Below are positions 35,219-44,795 of a stretch of DNA of 64,000 nt, piece by piece. Position 1 is the first letter of the stretch. Each line of letters starts with the position of its first letter. The stretch spans positions 1,259,659 to 1,323,658 of the forward strand of contig NZ_CP038033.1 in NCBI RefSeq assembly GCF_004421105.1, in the 5' to 3' direction. The translations under genes were made by a program, and so were the position numbers. The stretch comes from Nitrosococcus wardiae. Lineage in GTDB: Bacteria; Pseudomonadota; Gammaproteobacteria; Nitrosococcales; Nitrosococcaceae. The notes beneath the pieces are model-generated. The model did no database searches, was not told where the DNA came from, and saw only the letters and a program-made list of their open reading frames with translations.

Positions 35219-35270
35219 CAGGACCCGTATTCATGGGTCCTGTCTTAACTAATAGGAACCCATGAATACG
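35219..35270 (+). promoter_or_regulatory. two mutually exclusive hairpins over the start of the FMN-binding gene
   Basis: Hairpin 1 pairs CAGGACCC (35219-35226) with 35235-35242 around an eight-base loop. Hairpin 2 pairs CGTATTCATGGG (35226-35237) with its perfect 12-base complement at 35259-35270. That second arm contains the ATG of the FMN-binding gene (35262), with the ribosome-binding site in the loop. The two structures share 35226-35237 and cannot coexist. This could be an attenuator or translational switch; function is inferred. Confidence 0.5.
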
Positions 35271-35813
35271 TTTAAGCAGGGGAGGCGTGTTCTTCTCATA
35301 CTATTAGGAGTACTGGTGGCGTTAAATGCCATGGGTACAATTTATTACGGTAAGAAAGAGGCCTTGGAATTGGCCTTTGGCAAAGAAGCCCAAGTTGAGA
35401 TGCAGTCTCTTTTTCTTACCGAAGAACAAGTGGCAAAAATTGAACAACTTGCCCGGACCAAGCTCGAGTCGAAGTTGTTTACTTTTTATGTGGGGCGCGA
35501 TGAGGGCAAGCTGCTGGGTTATGCGGCGATTGAGTCCCATACGGTGCGTACTAAACCGGAGACCTTGCTGATTACTCTGACCCCTACCGGTGAATTGGAT
35601 CAGATTCATGTACTTGCCTTCCATGAACCCCCCGAGTATCAGCCGCCAGAACGCTGGTTTGCCCAGCTTTATCGCCGCCAACTGACCGAACTTAATCTCA
35701 ATTACGGCATTCAGGGCATCACGGGGGCCACCCTAAGCTCGCGGGCGGCAGCGAGTAGTGCCCGTAAAGTGCTTGCCATTTATCAAATTGCCATTAAAGA
35801 GAAAGCGGACTGA
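35262..35813 (+). CDS. membrane-anchored FMN-binding domain protein (RnfG/NqrC-like)
   Basis: A 183-residue protein. An N-terminal membrane helix (VLLILLGVLVALNAMGTIYYG) leads to a periplasmic FMN-binding domain. The flavinylation motif GITGATLSS (about residues 150-158) is the type to which ApbE attaches FMN through a phosphodiester bond on threonine. It probably carries electrons across or outside the inner membrane. It lies between a porin and a nucleotidyltransferase, with a possible regulatory hairpin over its start. Its stop overlaps the next ATG by one base. Confidence 0.85.
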   Translation: MNTFKQGRRVLLILLGVLVALNAMGTIYYGKKEALELAFGKEAQVEMQSLFLTEEQVAKIEQLARTKLESKLFTFYVGRDEGKLLGYAAIESHTVRTKPETLLITLTPTGELDQIHVLAFHEPPEYQPPERWFAQLYRRQLTELNLNYGIQGITGATLSSRAAASSARKVLAIYQIAIKEKAD

Positions 35814-36793
35814 TGGGCTGTGGGCTTGCTTCAGGGCAAGCTTCCAATGCCGCCAAAATTCGTCCGCGTGATTTTATTGAGACCCAGGAAGGGTTGCTCT
35901 TTTCCGTAGTCACCCACCATCAGGAGGAAGGGCGGGCCTTAGGCGTACTGCGCTATGTAAAAAAAGGCGCCTGTTGGTGTAAGGTCAATACCTCACAGGC
36001 GGATAGCCTATTAGAGACTCATTACCCCCACTACCTTTATGACTCTCCCCAGTTGGAAGCCAGACTCCATGGCGTTCCTGTAACTAGGGTAGTCAGGCAC
36101 TATCAGCCCCAGCTAAAGTTGGCAGAAATTCTCACCCTGTTATCGGGAGATGAAATTGAGGAGAAGGTGAGGAGACTGGTTCAGATCTTTGAGGCGGCAG
36201 GGCTGTATTCCCAAAACTTAGGCATTACCGGTTCATTGCTTATTGGCGCCCAGCAGGCGGGTTCCGATATTGACTTAGTGGTGTATGGCCAAAAGAATTT
36301 TCAGCAAGCCCGAAGGATTATTAAGCAGGCGCTCATCAAAGGGCAATTAGAACCGCTCAATGAAGCCCTGTGGCGTGAGACTTATCAGCGGCGGGGGTGT
36401 AGCTTAGATTTTCAGGAATATCTTTGGCATGAGCGGCGTAAGCATAACAAGGCGGTTTGGGAAGGGACCAAATTCGATATTGTACTTGTTTTAAAAGCTG
36501 GGGAAATAGAATTAGATTCTCGGCATTTTCGTAAGCAGGGCAGGAGAAGGCTGCAGGTCCAGGTCTGTGATGGAAGCAGCGCATTTAGTTACCCTGCTTG
36601 CTATCGCTTGGTAGATGCTGAGATAGACACGATAGTGGCTTTCTCCCATACTTACGTGGGGCAAGCCAAGGCTGGCGAATGGGTTGAAGTTGTTGGCCAG
36701 CTAGAACAAGCCAGTGATGGTGAACTTCGAATAGTCGTTGGGTCCAGTCGAGAGGCCCTGGGAGAATATATTAAAGTGATCCCCTCACCTTAG
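35813..36793 (+). CDS. nucleotidyltransferase-fold protein (archaeal-type)
   Basis: A 326-residue protein containing the polymerase-beta-like motif GITGSLLIGAQQAGSDIDLVVYG (about residues 137-159), with the GS and D-x-D residues that bind nucleotide and magnesium. The flanking regions resemble 'predicted nucleotidyltransferase' proteins found in archaea. The reaction and acceptor are unknown. It starts in an ATGA-type one-base overlap (TGATG) with the FMN-binding gene, so the two are translated together. Why they are linked is not clear. Confidence 0.75.
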   Translation: MGCGLASGQASNAAKIRPRDFIETQEGLLFSVVTHHQEEGRALGVLRYVKKGACWCKVNTSQADSLLETHYPHYLYDSPQLEARLHGVPVTRVVRHYQPQLKLAEILTLLSGDEIEEKVRRLVQIFEAAGLYSQNLGITGSLLIGAQQAGSDIDLVVYGQKNFQQARRIIKQALIKGQLEPLNEALWRETYQRRGCSLDFQEYLWHERRKHNKAVWEGTKFDIVLVLKAGEIELDSRHFRKQGRRRLQVQVCDGSSAFSYPACYRLVDAEIDTIVAFSHTYVGQAKAGEWVEVVGQLEQASDGELRIVVGSSREALGEYIKVIPSP

Positions 36794-36822
36794 TTGACAA
36801 AGAACTATATCAAATATAAGTT
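36794..36822 (+). promoter_or_regulatory. candidate promoter and operator of the sNOR cluster
   Basis: TTGACA at 36794-36799 is a consensus -35 box. TATAAG at 36815-36820 is the best -10, at a short 15-base spacing. An imperfect palindrome (AACTATAT caa ATATAAGTT, 36803-36822) overlaps it and could be an NsrR-type operator, which would suit the nsrR gene at 40541. The operator call is weak. Confidence 0.35.
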
Positions 36823-36863
36823 TTGGGGTTCTACATAAATCTAGGAGATAAAGGATAAGCACA

Positions 36864-37394
36864 ATGCAGACAACCGTTTGGTTTATAACACTTGTTGGCG
36901 TAGCGTTGCTTGCAGCAGTGTTTTACTATGTGATCAGTAATTCACAAACGCCTGAAGATTACTCATCTGTCCAGCAGAAATGGTATCGGTTTCGCCATAA
37001 ATGGTTTTATTTCATAGCCATCTTTGGGATCGTGGTCACCTTGGCAACGCTGATACCGTTTCCCCTTCCCTCCCAGGATGCGGCCTATGCCGGTGAGGAC
37101 TATCAGGTAGTTGATGTCAGCGGGCATCAATGGTACTGGACTATGAGCACCGATACTGTGGTCACGGGCAAGCCCGTGGCATTCTATGTTACCGGTGCCG
37201 ATGTCAATCATGGCTTTGGCGTGTATGACGAGAACTTGAAGTTAGTGGCCCAAGTTCAGGCAATGCCCGGCTATACTAACAAGTTGATCCATATTTTTGA
37301 TCAACCAGGTAAATACCGCATTCTCTGCTTGGAGTATTGCGGCTTGGCCCACCATGCCATGATAGCTGAGTTGAAGGTGGAAGCAGCTAGCTAA
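36864..37394 (+). CDS. norS: sNOR CuA subunit (cytochrome oxidase subunit II-like)
   Basis: This subunit would accept electrons from cytochrome c for nitric oxide reduction. It has 176 residues with two membrane helices (about 5-25 and 46-66) and a periplasmic cupredoxin domain. The complete CuA set is visible: His116 (VNHGFGVYD), Cys155, Glu157, Cys159, His163 and Met166 in CLEYCGLAHHAMIAEL. AAGGA lies nine bases upstream of ATG 36864. The order CuA subunit, heme-copper subunit, SenC, membrane protein equals the norSY-senC-orf1 set of ammonia oxidisers. The symbol is given from gene order. By sequence alone it could be called CoxB. Confidence 0.85.
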   Translation: MQTTVWFITLVGVALLAAVFYYVISNSQTPEDYSSVQQKWYRFRHKWFYFIAIFGIVVTLATLIPFPLPSQDAAYAGEDYQVVDVSGHQWYWTMSTDTVVTGKPVAFYVTGADVNHGFGVYDENLKLVAQVQAMPGYTNKLIHIFDQPGKYRILCLEYCGLAHHAMIAELKVEAAS

Positions 37395-37447
37395 GTGCCC
37401 TTCTAGCTAGGTGCTTAAATGTGGAGGAGAAAGCGGAGACAGTTATT

Positions 37448-38938
37448 ATGAGTGCAACAACATTGGATACAGCAGTAAGCAAAAGAGTGGACTATAGTGA
37501 AGCGGAGAATCAGGCTGCCCTAGTTGCAGTAAAAGCCCATCTGATTACTGGATTTCTGGTCTTCTTATTAATGATGCTGGCCGGCGCCGCAATGCGCGCT
37601 GCCCAAAGCAATATGATGCCGGTTGAAGCAGGTCTGTTTTACCAAATTCTGACATTGCACGGAGTTGGTGTGGTGGGTACGGCGGGTATCGCCTCAACCG
37701 GGGTGCTGTGGTATTTCCTGCGCCAGTATGTGCCATTGAGCACCAAGATATTTTGGCTTAATTTTGGTGTTTTTCTTGCTGGCGTCGTCATTATTCTAGG
37801 TTCCATTTTTATTGGAAAGTACGGTGGTGGATGGACTTTTCTTTATCCGTTGCCGGGTATTTCCCTCGGTGCTTGGTCTACCGGCGCCGCCGCCGCATTC
37901 CTGCTAGGATTGCTCATCATTGGTACGGGATTCCTAATCCTCTATTTGGATATGGGCCGTGCCATTCTTTCTCAATATGGGAATTTTGGACGAGCCTTGG
38001 GGCTAACGCAGCTGTTTGGTAAGGAGCCTGTGAACCCTTACCATCCGGCAACCGTGGTAGCCGGGACCATGGTGCTTATAGTCAACTTCATCGGTATTGC
38101 CGTAGGTGCTGTGGTTTTGGTAATGATGCTTGTCAATCTCTATAACCCGGAATTTAAACCCGATGCCCTGCTGGTCAAAAATTTGATTTACTTCTTCGGC
38201 CACGTTTTTATCAATGCCACCATTTATGCTTCGGTGGTCGCAGTTTACGAACTATTGCCCCGTTACACCGGCCGCCCTTATAAAACCTCCAAAGTCTTTT
38301 ATGCGGCTTGGTTTGCCATCGTTTTCATGGTGATGGCGGTTTATCCTCACCATCTATTTATGGACGCCCCCATGCCCATGTGGGCCATGATAACCGCTCA
38401 GGTGCTCTCCTACGGTAGCGGTATTCCGGTGCTAGTAGTTACCGGCTATGGTGCCCTGATGCTCGTGTATCGTTCCGGAATCCAGTGGAATACTGCTAGT
38501 AAATTGCTCATCCTCTCCATGTTTGGTTGGGCAGCCGGCGTTATTCCGGCGATTATCGATGCCATGGTCTCTGTTAACCGCGTCCTTCATAATACCTTGT
38601 GGGTGCCGGGCCATTTCCATTTTTATCTGCTCCTGGGCCTATTGCCGATGATCTTCGGTTTTACCTTCTACCTTCTTAATGGAAAAAAGGAAGGAAAAAC
38701 GCCTTTAACCGAGAAGCTTGGTTTTTACAGCTATTTGATTGGCGGCCTCTTATTGGCCCTCACTTTTCTTGGTAGTGGCGCCCATAGCATCCCCCGTCGT
38801 TGGGCCGTTCATATGGAAGAATGGGTGCCCTATGCACAGTGGGGCACTTTAGCGGCAACACTGGTGGTGCTAGGTGTGCTGCTGTTTACCATTCGTGTTC
38901 TTACCGCGCTTCCGAAAGCCCCGGAGCCTAGCGTATAG
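37448..38938 (+). CDS. norY: sNOR catalytic heme-copper subunit (cytochrome oxidase subunit I-like)
   Basis: The catalytic subunit, 496 residues and about 12 membrane helices. Histidine ligands are all present: His71 (LTLHGVG, low-spin heme), His252 (FGHVFIN, CuB), His301-302 (YPHHLF, CuB), His389 and His391 (VPGHFHFYL, hemes). In true cytochrome oxidases the helix VI motif is His-Pro-Glu-Val-Tyr with a Tyr cross-linked to CuB histidine. Here it reads His-Val-Phe-Ile-Asn, so the tyrosine is replaced by asparagine. This supports NO reduction rather than oxygen reduction, as known for sNOR. ATG 37448 is chosen over the open GTG at 37421 because the conserved sequence begins there. Confidence 0.88.
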   Translation: MSATTLDTAVSKRVDYSEAENQAALVAVKAHLITGFLVFLLMMLAGAAMRAAQSNMMPVEAGLFYQILTLHGVGVVGTAGIASTGVLWYFLRQYVPLSTKIFWLNFGVFLAGVVIILGSIFIGKYGGGWTFLYPLPGISLGAWSTGAAAAFLLGLLIIGTGFLILYLDMGRAILSQYGNFGRALGLTQLFGKEPVNPYHPATVVAGTMVLIVNFIGIAVGAVVLVMMLVNLYNPEFKPDALLVKNLIYFFGHVFINATIYASVVAVYELLPRYTGRPYKTSKVFYAAWFAIVFMVMAVYPHHLFMDAPMPMWAMITAQVLSYGSGIPVLVVTGYGALMLVYRSGIQWNTASKLLILSMFGWAAGVIPAIIDAMVSVNRVLHNTLWVPGHFHFYLLLGLLPMIFGFTFYLLNGKKEGKTPLTEKLGFYSYLIGGLLLALTFLGSGAHSIPRRWAVHMEEWVPYAQWGTLAATLVVLGVLLFTIRVLTALPKAPEPSV

Positions 38939-39236
38939 AAGCAGGAAAGACTTAAGGGACTGTTGTGAGTTTGTGAGTTCTCCTATGGCGGTAATGGCGA
39001 TTGCCAGCCGATAGGGCGGTACTGATGGCGACACGTCCTCAATAAAGAAGGCGTGCCGCCTTTATCCGCATCCGCGTTGGCCTTCCCAGGATAGCGTAGA
39101 TGGGTCTCCTTTAGTGTCAAATGCGGTTCTTTCCTTGAGCGGGGAATGGCATAAATCTACATTTTAAAGAGGGCAGTGTAAATCGAGAGAGCCGGTGTCA
39201 GATCATTAAAGCAACCTAATGTGAGGAGGAGTGGGA
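38939..39236. other. spacer within the sNOR cluster with a short hairpin
   Basis: The 298 bases between norY and senC hold a six-pair GC-rich hairpin (AAGGCG loop TGC, 39048-39062) followed by TTTAT, a possible partial terminator. This could give more norSY than senC-orf1 message. No reading frame or other signal is seen. Confidence 0.4.
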
Positions 39237-39863
39237 ATGAAAACTCTGCTTGCAAGTACCCTCTTAGCCGTAATAAGTTTGACGATCCTATGGGTCGGTA
39301 CGGATGGCGTCCGGGCTTTCACCGCGGAAGAGGCGCGCCGTCTTGAAGTGCGCGAGCATCCGAAGCCTGTTCCCAACTGGCACCTGGAGAATCAGAATGC
39401 TGAGGCGATAGCATTGGGAGATTGGCGTGGGCAATATGTAGTAGTAGATTTCATCTACACCAGTTGCCCCAGTGTTTGTTTGACATTGAGCAGCGGAATG
39501 GGAAGTCTTCAGAAAGAATTTAGCGAAGCGTTAGAGAAGGATAAGCTGCATTTATTGAGTATCAGCTTTGACCCGGAAAAGGATACGCCGGAGCGGCTTC
39601 GAACCCATCTTTCCCATTTCTCCGGTGACGGGGAGCAGTGGGTAGCGGCGCGACCGACCCATCCTGTGGAGAAAAAAGCAATTTTGGATTTCTTCAAGGT
39701 GACGGTTATTCCTGATGAAATGGGCGGTTATACCCATTCTGCAGGTTATCATGTGATTGATCCCCAAGGGCGATTGGTTGCCATTTTTGGCGTGGAGGAG
39801 TATCCAAAATTGCAAGATTACCTGGCCCTGGCGCTTGCTGAAGGAGAAACCAGTGAAGGTTAG
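39237..39863 (+). CDS. senC: SenC/Sco1-family copper chaperone
   Basis: A membrane-anchored thioredoxin-fold protein (208 residues) that delivers copper to the CuA site. The copper-binding CPSVC motif lies in FIYTSCPSVCLTL (about residues 75-87) and the partner histidine in YTHSAGYHVIDPQG (about 168). The N-terminal helix LLASTLLAVISLTILWVG acts as signal anchor. ATG 39237 is preceded by GAGGAGG; a GTG two codons earlier is less likely. It probably matures the NorS CuA centre. Confidence 0.9.
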   Translation: MKTLLASTLLAVISLTILWVGTDGVRAFTAEEARRLEVREHPKPVPNWHLENQNAEAIALGDWRGQYVVVDFIYTSCPSVCLTLSSGMGSLQKEFSEALEKDKLHLLSISFDPEKDTPERLRTHLSHFSGDGEQWVAARPTHPVEKKAILDFFKVTVIPDEMGGYTHSAGYHVIDPQGRLVAIFGVEEYPKLQDYLALALAEGETSEG

Positions 39864-40461
39864 ACAGGGGTGGTATTTGCCCTGCCTGGTGTGGGGAGTG
39901 CTCGCGTTGCCGCCTTTACGGCACGCTTTAGAGTTGAGCATGGTGACCCATATGTTGGTGCAGTTACCGGCTTTGGCGTTCGTAGGGTGGTGGTTGGGGC
40001 AGACTCTTCCTGAGGAATTTAAGCGCAAAATCGCCCCCTGGAACCGGTGGGGTATCACGGGTATGGTTTTGGTGGTTGTGACCGTGCTTTACTGGATGTT
40101 ACCTCGCGCCCTGGATGCTGCTATTTCAGAACCCGCCTTTGAAATTATTAAGTTTATTACGGTTCCTCTATTTATTGGTACCGCTCTTAGCTTGAGCTGG
40201 TTTCAGCTAAGTTCCATAGCCCAGGGCGTTTTGAAGCTAGAATTCTGGGCCATGTTTATGCGCTTAGGCTGGCTGTATATGGTGCTTCCAGACCGCCTTT
40301 GTGCCAATTATTTGCTAGGGGAACAACGTATTCTTGGCCGTGCTTTACTCATTCTTGGCAGTATTTGGGCCGCAAGCTGGACGCTGCGCATTTTATTTGG
40401 GGTGAGGTGGCGAAAGCCTCGGCTATTAGCGTCTAATCCTTCGTTATCGGAAAAGAAATAA
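39853..40461 (+). CDS. sNOR-associated membrane protein (orf1)
   Basis: A 202-residue polytopic membrane protein with about five to six helices (for example SMVTHMLVQLPALAFVGWWL and WGITGMVLVVVTVLYWML). It is loosely reminiscent of CtaG-type oxidase assembly factors, but I cannot prove the family. The start is GTG 39853, with AAGGAG seven bases upstream, overlapping the senC 3' end by 11 bases. The longer frame from 39757 would run inside senC. It is the last gene of the sNOR cluster and ends at a strong terminator. Confidence 0.75.
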   Translation: MKVRQGWYLPCLVWGVLALPPLRHALELSMVTHMLVQLPALAFVGWWLGQTLPEEFKRKIAPWNRWGITGMVLVVVTVLYWMLPRALDAAISEPAFEIIKFITVPLFIGTALSLSWFQLSSIAQGVLKLEFWAMFMRLGWLYMVLPDRLCANYLLGEQRILGRALLILGSIWAASWTLRILFGVRWRKPRLLASNPSLSEKK

Positions 40462-40466
40462 GCTAA

Positions 40467-40518
40467 CTAACCTAATATTGCAAGGAAAAACTGCTGCAAT
40501 ATTAGGTTAGCGGCTTTT
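40467..40518 (+). terminator. strong terminator after the sNOR cluster
   Basis: A perfect 16-base inverted repeat (CTAACCTAATATTGCA at 40467-40482 and its complement at 40495-40510) with a 12-base loop lies six bases after the orf1 stop. CGGCTTTTTG follows. It separates the cluster from the convergent nsrR gene and may work in both directions. Confidence 0.8.
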
Positions 40519-40540
40519 TGCTAATAAGAGTGTCCGGGGG

Positions 40541-41002
40541 TTAATAACCTGCAACTCGGGGTGGGAACCATTCGACCCGGAGCGAAGAGCGCAGTTCGTT
40601 CTTGTTTTTGATCACGTCGGCCAATGTGTACCGATTTAACACCGCCAGAAAGGCGGACCGTGCTTCCCAAAAAACGTCTTTTAATTGGCAGCAGGAGGAA
40701 ATAGAGCAAGTATTGTGGGTGGTGTTGAAACACTCAGCCATATCAAATCGCCCCTCTGTTTGTTGTACTACCCGTCCTAAATTGATTTTCTCAGGTGCCT
40801 GTGACAGGCGCATACCGCCTCCCTTACCCCGAGTGGTATCAATATACCCTAAGCTTGCAAGGTTATGGACGACCTTGCCCAAGTGGTTACGGGAAATATT
40901 ATAGCTGTTGGCGATTTCACTAATTGTGGCCAATTGTTCGTCATGAAGGCTAAGATAAATCAAAACCCGCAGGGAATAATCCGTATACTGTGTTAGTTGC
41001 AT
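40541..41002 (-). CDS. nsrR: Rrf2-family NO-responsive repressor NsrR
   Basis: A 153-residue winged-helix repressor. The N-terminal DNA-binding part (MQLTQYTDYSLRVLIYLSLH and ISRNHLGKVVHNLASLGYI) is characteristic of NsrR rather than IscR. Cysteines 91, 99 and 105 (AECFNTTHNTCSISSCCQLK) are spaced like the 4Fe-4S ligands of NsrR. NO destroys the cluster and relieves repression. It converges on the sNOR genes, which are its probable targets. The C-terminus is normal in length. Confidence 0.9.
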   Translation of the reverse strand: MQLTQYTDYSLRVLIYLSLHDEQLATISEIANSYNISRNHLGKVVHNLASLGYIDTTRGKGGGMRLSQAPEKINLGRVVQQTEGRFDMAECFNTTHNTCSISSCCQLKDVFWEARSAFLAVLNRYTLADVIKNKNELRSSLRVEWFPPRVAGY

Positions 41003-41114
41003 TGCCTCTCCTTATGAGAACTCATAGGTTTTTTAATTATAGATTGAAAATACAGTTTATATCTTGGATAGCTTTAAGTCGAATCAATCAATAAGTTACT
41101 TTAAGTGATTTTAG

Positions 41115-44100
41115 CTATCCATTAGATTTAGCGCCACTGGCATATAAAGGTATGCCGAAGCCGCTAGGTATGCCGAAGCCGCCACCGCCTGGAGTCTCAA
41201 TAATAAAGATATCCCCTCTTCCCATTTGGGTTTGCCCACAGCTAGAAAGTTCCACTACTGAGCCATCAGCGCGTTCGATCCAGTTTCGACCCACCTGACC
41301 GGGTTGTCCCCCTGCCATGCCAAAGGGGGGAATTTTCCGATGGCTTGAGATAATCGCTGCGGCCATCGGTTCAAGAAAACGGAGTCGGCGCACAGTGCCA
41401 TTTCCCCCACGGTATCGACCGTTGCCGGCAGATCCTTTGCGAATCTCAAATGACTCTAATAGGACTGGGAAGCGCCATTCCAATATTTCCGGATCGGTGA
41501 GGCGAGTGTTGGTAATATGGGTATGAACTGCATCGGCACCCTTAAAATTTGGACCGGCGCCGGCACCGCCGCAAATAGTTTCGTAATATTGATACTGCTC
41601 ATTTCCAAAAGTGAAATTATTGCAGGTTCCTTGGGAGGCCGCCATTACTCCCATAGCCCCCAACAGGGCGTCAACGATATATTGGGAGGTCTCCACATTA
41701 CCTGCTGCCACTGCCGCCGGGTAGCATGGATTTAGAAGAGAATGTTCAGGGATAACAATCTTGAGCGGTTTAAAAATCCCTCCATTAAGGGGGATGTCGG
41801 CTTTAACCAAACAACGAAAAACATAAATGACAGCGGCCATGGTGACTGCGGCTGGCGCATTAAAGTTCCCCGAATGCTGTGGACTGGTGCCGGAGAAGTC
41901 GATGATGGCCTGAATACCTTCTTGAGGAGAGGGTCTTTCGATGCGGATGCTCACTTTGATCTTACTGCCATCATCCATGGGATAGGTAAAACTGCCATCT
42001 TTTAGGGTTTCGAGAACGTGGCGCACCGCGGCTTCGGCATTATCTTGAACATGACCCATATAGGCTTGTACCACCTCAAGTCCAAAATGTTCTATCATGC
42101 GTCGAAGTTCTTGCACCCCTTTCTCACAGGCAGCCACTTGGGCTTTAAGGTCTGCCAGATTCTGTTGGATATTGCGGGCCGGATAGGGACCACTGCTTAG
42201 CAAGGTGACGATTTCCTGTTCCAAAAATCGCCCCCCCTCGAGCAATTTAACGTTGTCGATAATGACCCCTTCTTGGTCAATCGCTTGGCTGTAGGGGGGC
42301 ATGGAACCGGGCGTAATCCCTCCAATGTCTCCGTGGTGCCCCCGTGCGGCGACATAAAAGAGGAGCTGTGTTCCTGACTTATCAAATACCGGTTTCACGA
42401 CGGTCACATCGGGTAAATGAGTCCCCCCGTTGTAGGGGGTGTTGAGCATAAAAACATCGCCAGGAGAAATATGTTCTCTATGATGGCGAATCACCGCTTT
42501 AATGCTGGCGCTCATGGATCCCAAGTGAACCGGAATATGTAAGGCATTGGCTACCAGATCCCCCTGTTGATCGAAGATTGCGCAGGAAAAATCCAGTCGT
42601 TCCTTAATGTTGACTGAGGAGGCAGTTTTCTCTAGGACTGCGCCCATTTGATCAGCGATGGATATGAATAGGTTATTAAAGATCTCCAACATTACCGGAT
42701 CAGCCTGGATCCCTATGTCTAACTGCTTAGGCAGCGGTATCACTCGGGTAAGAATGAGATCCCGCCGGGAGGTGAGTTCTGCTTCCCAGCCAGGTTCTAC
42801 GATCGTGGTGCTATTGGTCTCAATAATGATGGCTGGAGCGCTGATTCGGTCATGGGGTTGCATTGCCTCCCGTGGGTAAACCGGTGTCTCTTGGGTTTTT
42901 CCCTCCAGGGTCGCGGTGACTGTAGCTATTATCGGTACTGCTCCCTGTCGTGGCGGAGGGGATTTGACTTGGGCGGCGTCAGATAATAATGGAGTGCTAC
43001 CAATGACTTCTATTTGAGCCGATTCCACAATGAGTTGTTTCTCAGGCATCAAAAAACCAAAAGCCTGTTTATAGGCCCCTAAAAATTCCGCAGCAATTTC
43101 TGCTGGGTGACCGAAATTGACTAGCAAAGAGGTGTCTGTACCTTGGTAGCGCACATGGAGTCTACGGACTGAGGAGATGTCTTCCTGGGCAACGCCCTGG
43201 GCGAGCATTTCCTGTTCCCCTTCTGCCATGAGCTTATCAAAGGTTGCCGCCAATGCAGGCATAAGTTCCTCGCTGAGGGGAGCTTCCACAGCTTTTTCCC
43301 GCAGCAGCCGTAAATCTGCAAGACCCATTCCGTAGGCGGAGAGCAGCCCGGCGTAGGGATGGATGAGGACCCGTTTTATGCCTAGGGCATCGGCAACCAG
43401 GCACGCATGTTGTCCTGCCGCGCTTCCCAAACAGCATAACCCGTATTCCGAGACATTATAGCCACGCTGAATAGAGATGTGTTTGATGGCATTGGCCATA
43501 TTTTCCACCGCAACAGCAAGAAAACCTTCTGCCACTTGAAGCGGGGTTCGGTCATCTCCTGTAGTTGCTTTGATCTCAGCAGCTAGGGCGGTAAACTTTT
43601 CTTGGACAATGGCCTTATCCAAGGGTTGTTTGGCGTGGGTGCCAAATACTTTAGGAAAGAATTCGGGCTGGAGTTTACCCAGCATGACGTTGCAGTCAGT
43701 GACCGTCAAAGGCCCGCCCTTGCGGTAGCAAGCCGGTCCAGGCTGTGCTCCGGCAGAGTCAGGCCCTACCCGATAACGGGCGCCGTCGAAATGGAGAATG
43801 GAGCCTCCCCCCGCAGCAACGGTATGGATCTGCATCATGGGAGCCCGTATCCGAACCCCTGCTACTTCAGTTTCAAAAGCCCGCTCATACTCCCCAGCAT
43901 AGTGGCTAACATCGGTTGAGGTCCCTCCCATATCAAATCCAATCACCTGATGGAAATCAGCAAGTTCCGAGGTCCGGGCCATACCGACGATACCTCCGGC
44001 AGGGCCAGACAAGATGGCGTCTTTACCCTGGAAGCAATGGGCTTCACTCAGTCCCCCGTTGGATTGCATAAAGAGCAAGCGAATGTTGCCCAACTCGGCG

Positions 44101-44795
44101 GCGACATGGTCTACATAACGGCGCAGGATGGGCGACAAATAAGCATCCACGAGAGTGGTATCGCCACGGCTGACCAGTTTCATCAGTGGACTGACTTCGC
44201 TGCTCACCGAGATTTGAGTAAAGCCAATTCCCCGCGCGATTTGAGCGACAGCCTGTTCATGCTGGGGATAGCGATAAGCATGCATAAACACGATAGCCAC
44301 GCTCCGTAAACCCTTGTCATAGCAACCCTGTAGTTGTTGGCGAACGGTATCTGGATTAAGAGGCTGTAGCACTTCACCACCCGCACTGTAACGTTCATCC
44401 ACTTCAATAACTTGCTGATATAGCATCTGCGGTAGTTTAATGTGGAGTGCAAAGAGCTGAGGGCGGTTTTGATAGCCGATCCGCAAAGCATCGCCGAAGC
44501 CCCGGGTTGTCACCAGTACGGTAGGTTCCCCCTGGCGCTCTAGCAGGGCGTTGGTGGCTACTGTGGTGCCCATTTTGACTGAGTCGATGCTTTCTGCCGG
44601 AATAGGATCTTGGGGGCCTAGGCCGAGTAGATTCCGTATCCCCTGGAGGGCAGCATCCCGATAATGGGAAGGGTTCTCGGATAGTAGCTTATGGGTCTGG
44701 ATGGTGTTATCAGGGGCTTTAGCCACAATATCTGTAAAAGTGCCACCCCGGTCGATCCAAAATTGCCAGCCCCGGCGCGCCTGGACCTGTTTCAT
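41115..44795 (-). CDS. fused hydantoinase A/B, 5-oxoprolinase family
   Basis: A 1226-residue ATP-dependent amide hydrolase with HyuA (about 1-690) and HyuB (about 695-1210) parts joined, as in eukaryotic-type 5-oxoprolinase. The N-terminal phosphate-binding [14 protein letters not shown], the [16 protein letters not shown] segment and the HyuB sequences [18 protein letters not shown] and [11 protein letters not shown] are diagnostic. It probably hydrolyses 5-oxoproline to glutamate, although hydantoin or N-acyl substrates are possible. It is monocistronic and reads toward nsrR. Confidence 0.92.
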   Translation of the reverse strand: MKQVQARRGWQFWIDRGGTFTDIVAKAPDNTIQTHKLLSENPSHYRDAALQGIRNLLGLGPQDPIPAESIDSVKMGTTVATNALLERQGEPTVLVTTRGFGDALRIGYQNRPQLFALHIKLPQMLYQQVIEVDERYSAGGEVLQPLNPDTVRQQLQGCYDKGLRSVAIVFMHAYRYPQHEQAVAQIARGIGFTQISVSSEVSPLMKLVSRGDTTLVDAYLSPILRRYVDHVAAELGNIRLLFMQSNGGLSEAHCFQGKDAILSGPAGGIVGMARTSELADFHQVIGFDMGGTSTDVSHYAGEYERAFETEVAGVRIRAPMMQIHTVAAGGGSILHFDGARYRVGPDSAGAQPGPACYRKGGPLTVTDCNVMLGKLQPEFFPKVFGTHAKQPLDKAIVQEKFTALAAEIKATTGDDRTPLQVAEGFLAVAVENMANAIKHISIQRGYNVSEYGLCCLGSAAGQHACLVADALGIKRVLIHPYAGLLSAYGMGLADLRLLREKAVEAPLSEELMPALAATFDKLMAEGEQEMLAQGVAQEDISSVRRLHVRYQGTDTSLLVNFGHPAEIAAEFLGAYKQAFGFLMPEKQLIVESAQIEVIGSTPLLSDAAQVKSPPPRQGAVPIIATVTATLEGKTQETPVYPREAMQPHDRISAPAIIIETNSTTIVEPGWEAELTSRRDLILTRVIPLPKQLDIGIQADPVMLEIFNNLFISIADQMGAVLEKTASSVNIKERLDFSCAIFDQQGDLVANALHIPVHLGSMSASIKAVIRHHREHISPGDVFMLNTPYNGGTHLPDVTVVKPVFDKSGTQLLFYVAARGHHGDIGGITPGSMPPYSQAIDQEGVIIDNVKLLEGGRFLEQEIVTLLSSGPYPARNIQQNLADLKAQVAACEKGVQELRRMIEHFGLEVVQAYMGHVQDNAEAAVRHVLETLKDGSFTYPMDDGSKIKVSIRIERPSPQEGIQAIIDFSGTSPQHSGNFNAPAAVTMAAVIYVFRCLVKADIPLNGGIFKPLKIVIPEHSLLNPCYPAAVAAGNVETSQYIVDALLGAMGVMAASQGTCNNFTFGNEQYQYYETICGGAGAGPNFKGADAVHTHITNTRLTDPEILEWRFPVLLESFEIRKGSAGNGRYRGGNGTVRRLRFLEPMAAAIISSHRKIPPFGMAGGQPGQVGRNWIERADGSVVELSSCGQTQMGRGDIFIIETPGGGGFGIPSGFGIPLYASGAKSNG

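Noticed and set aside
36864-38938. Ordinary cytochrome c oxidase subunits II and I
   Set aside because: The helix VI tyrosine is replaced by asparagine, there is no subunit III, and the senC-orf1-nsrR context fits sNOR.
39757-39852. Upstream extension of the orf1 frame
   Set aside because: It would lie wholly inside senC; GTG 39853 has AAGGAG in place.
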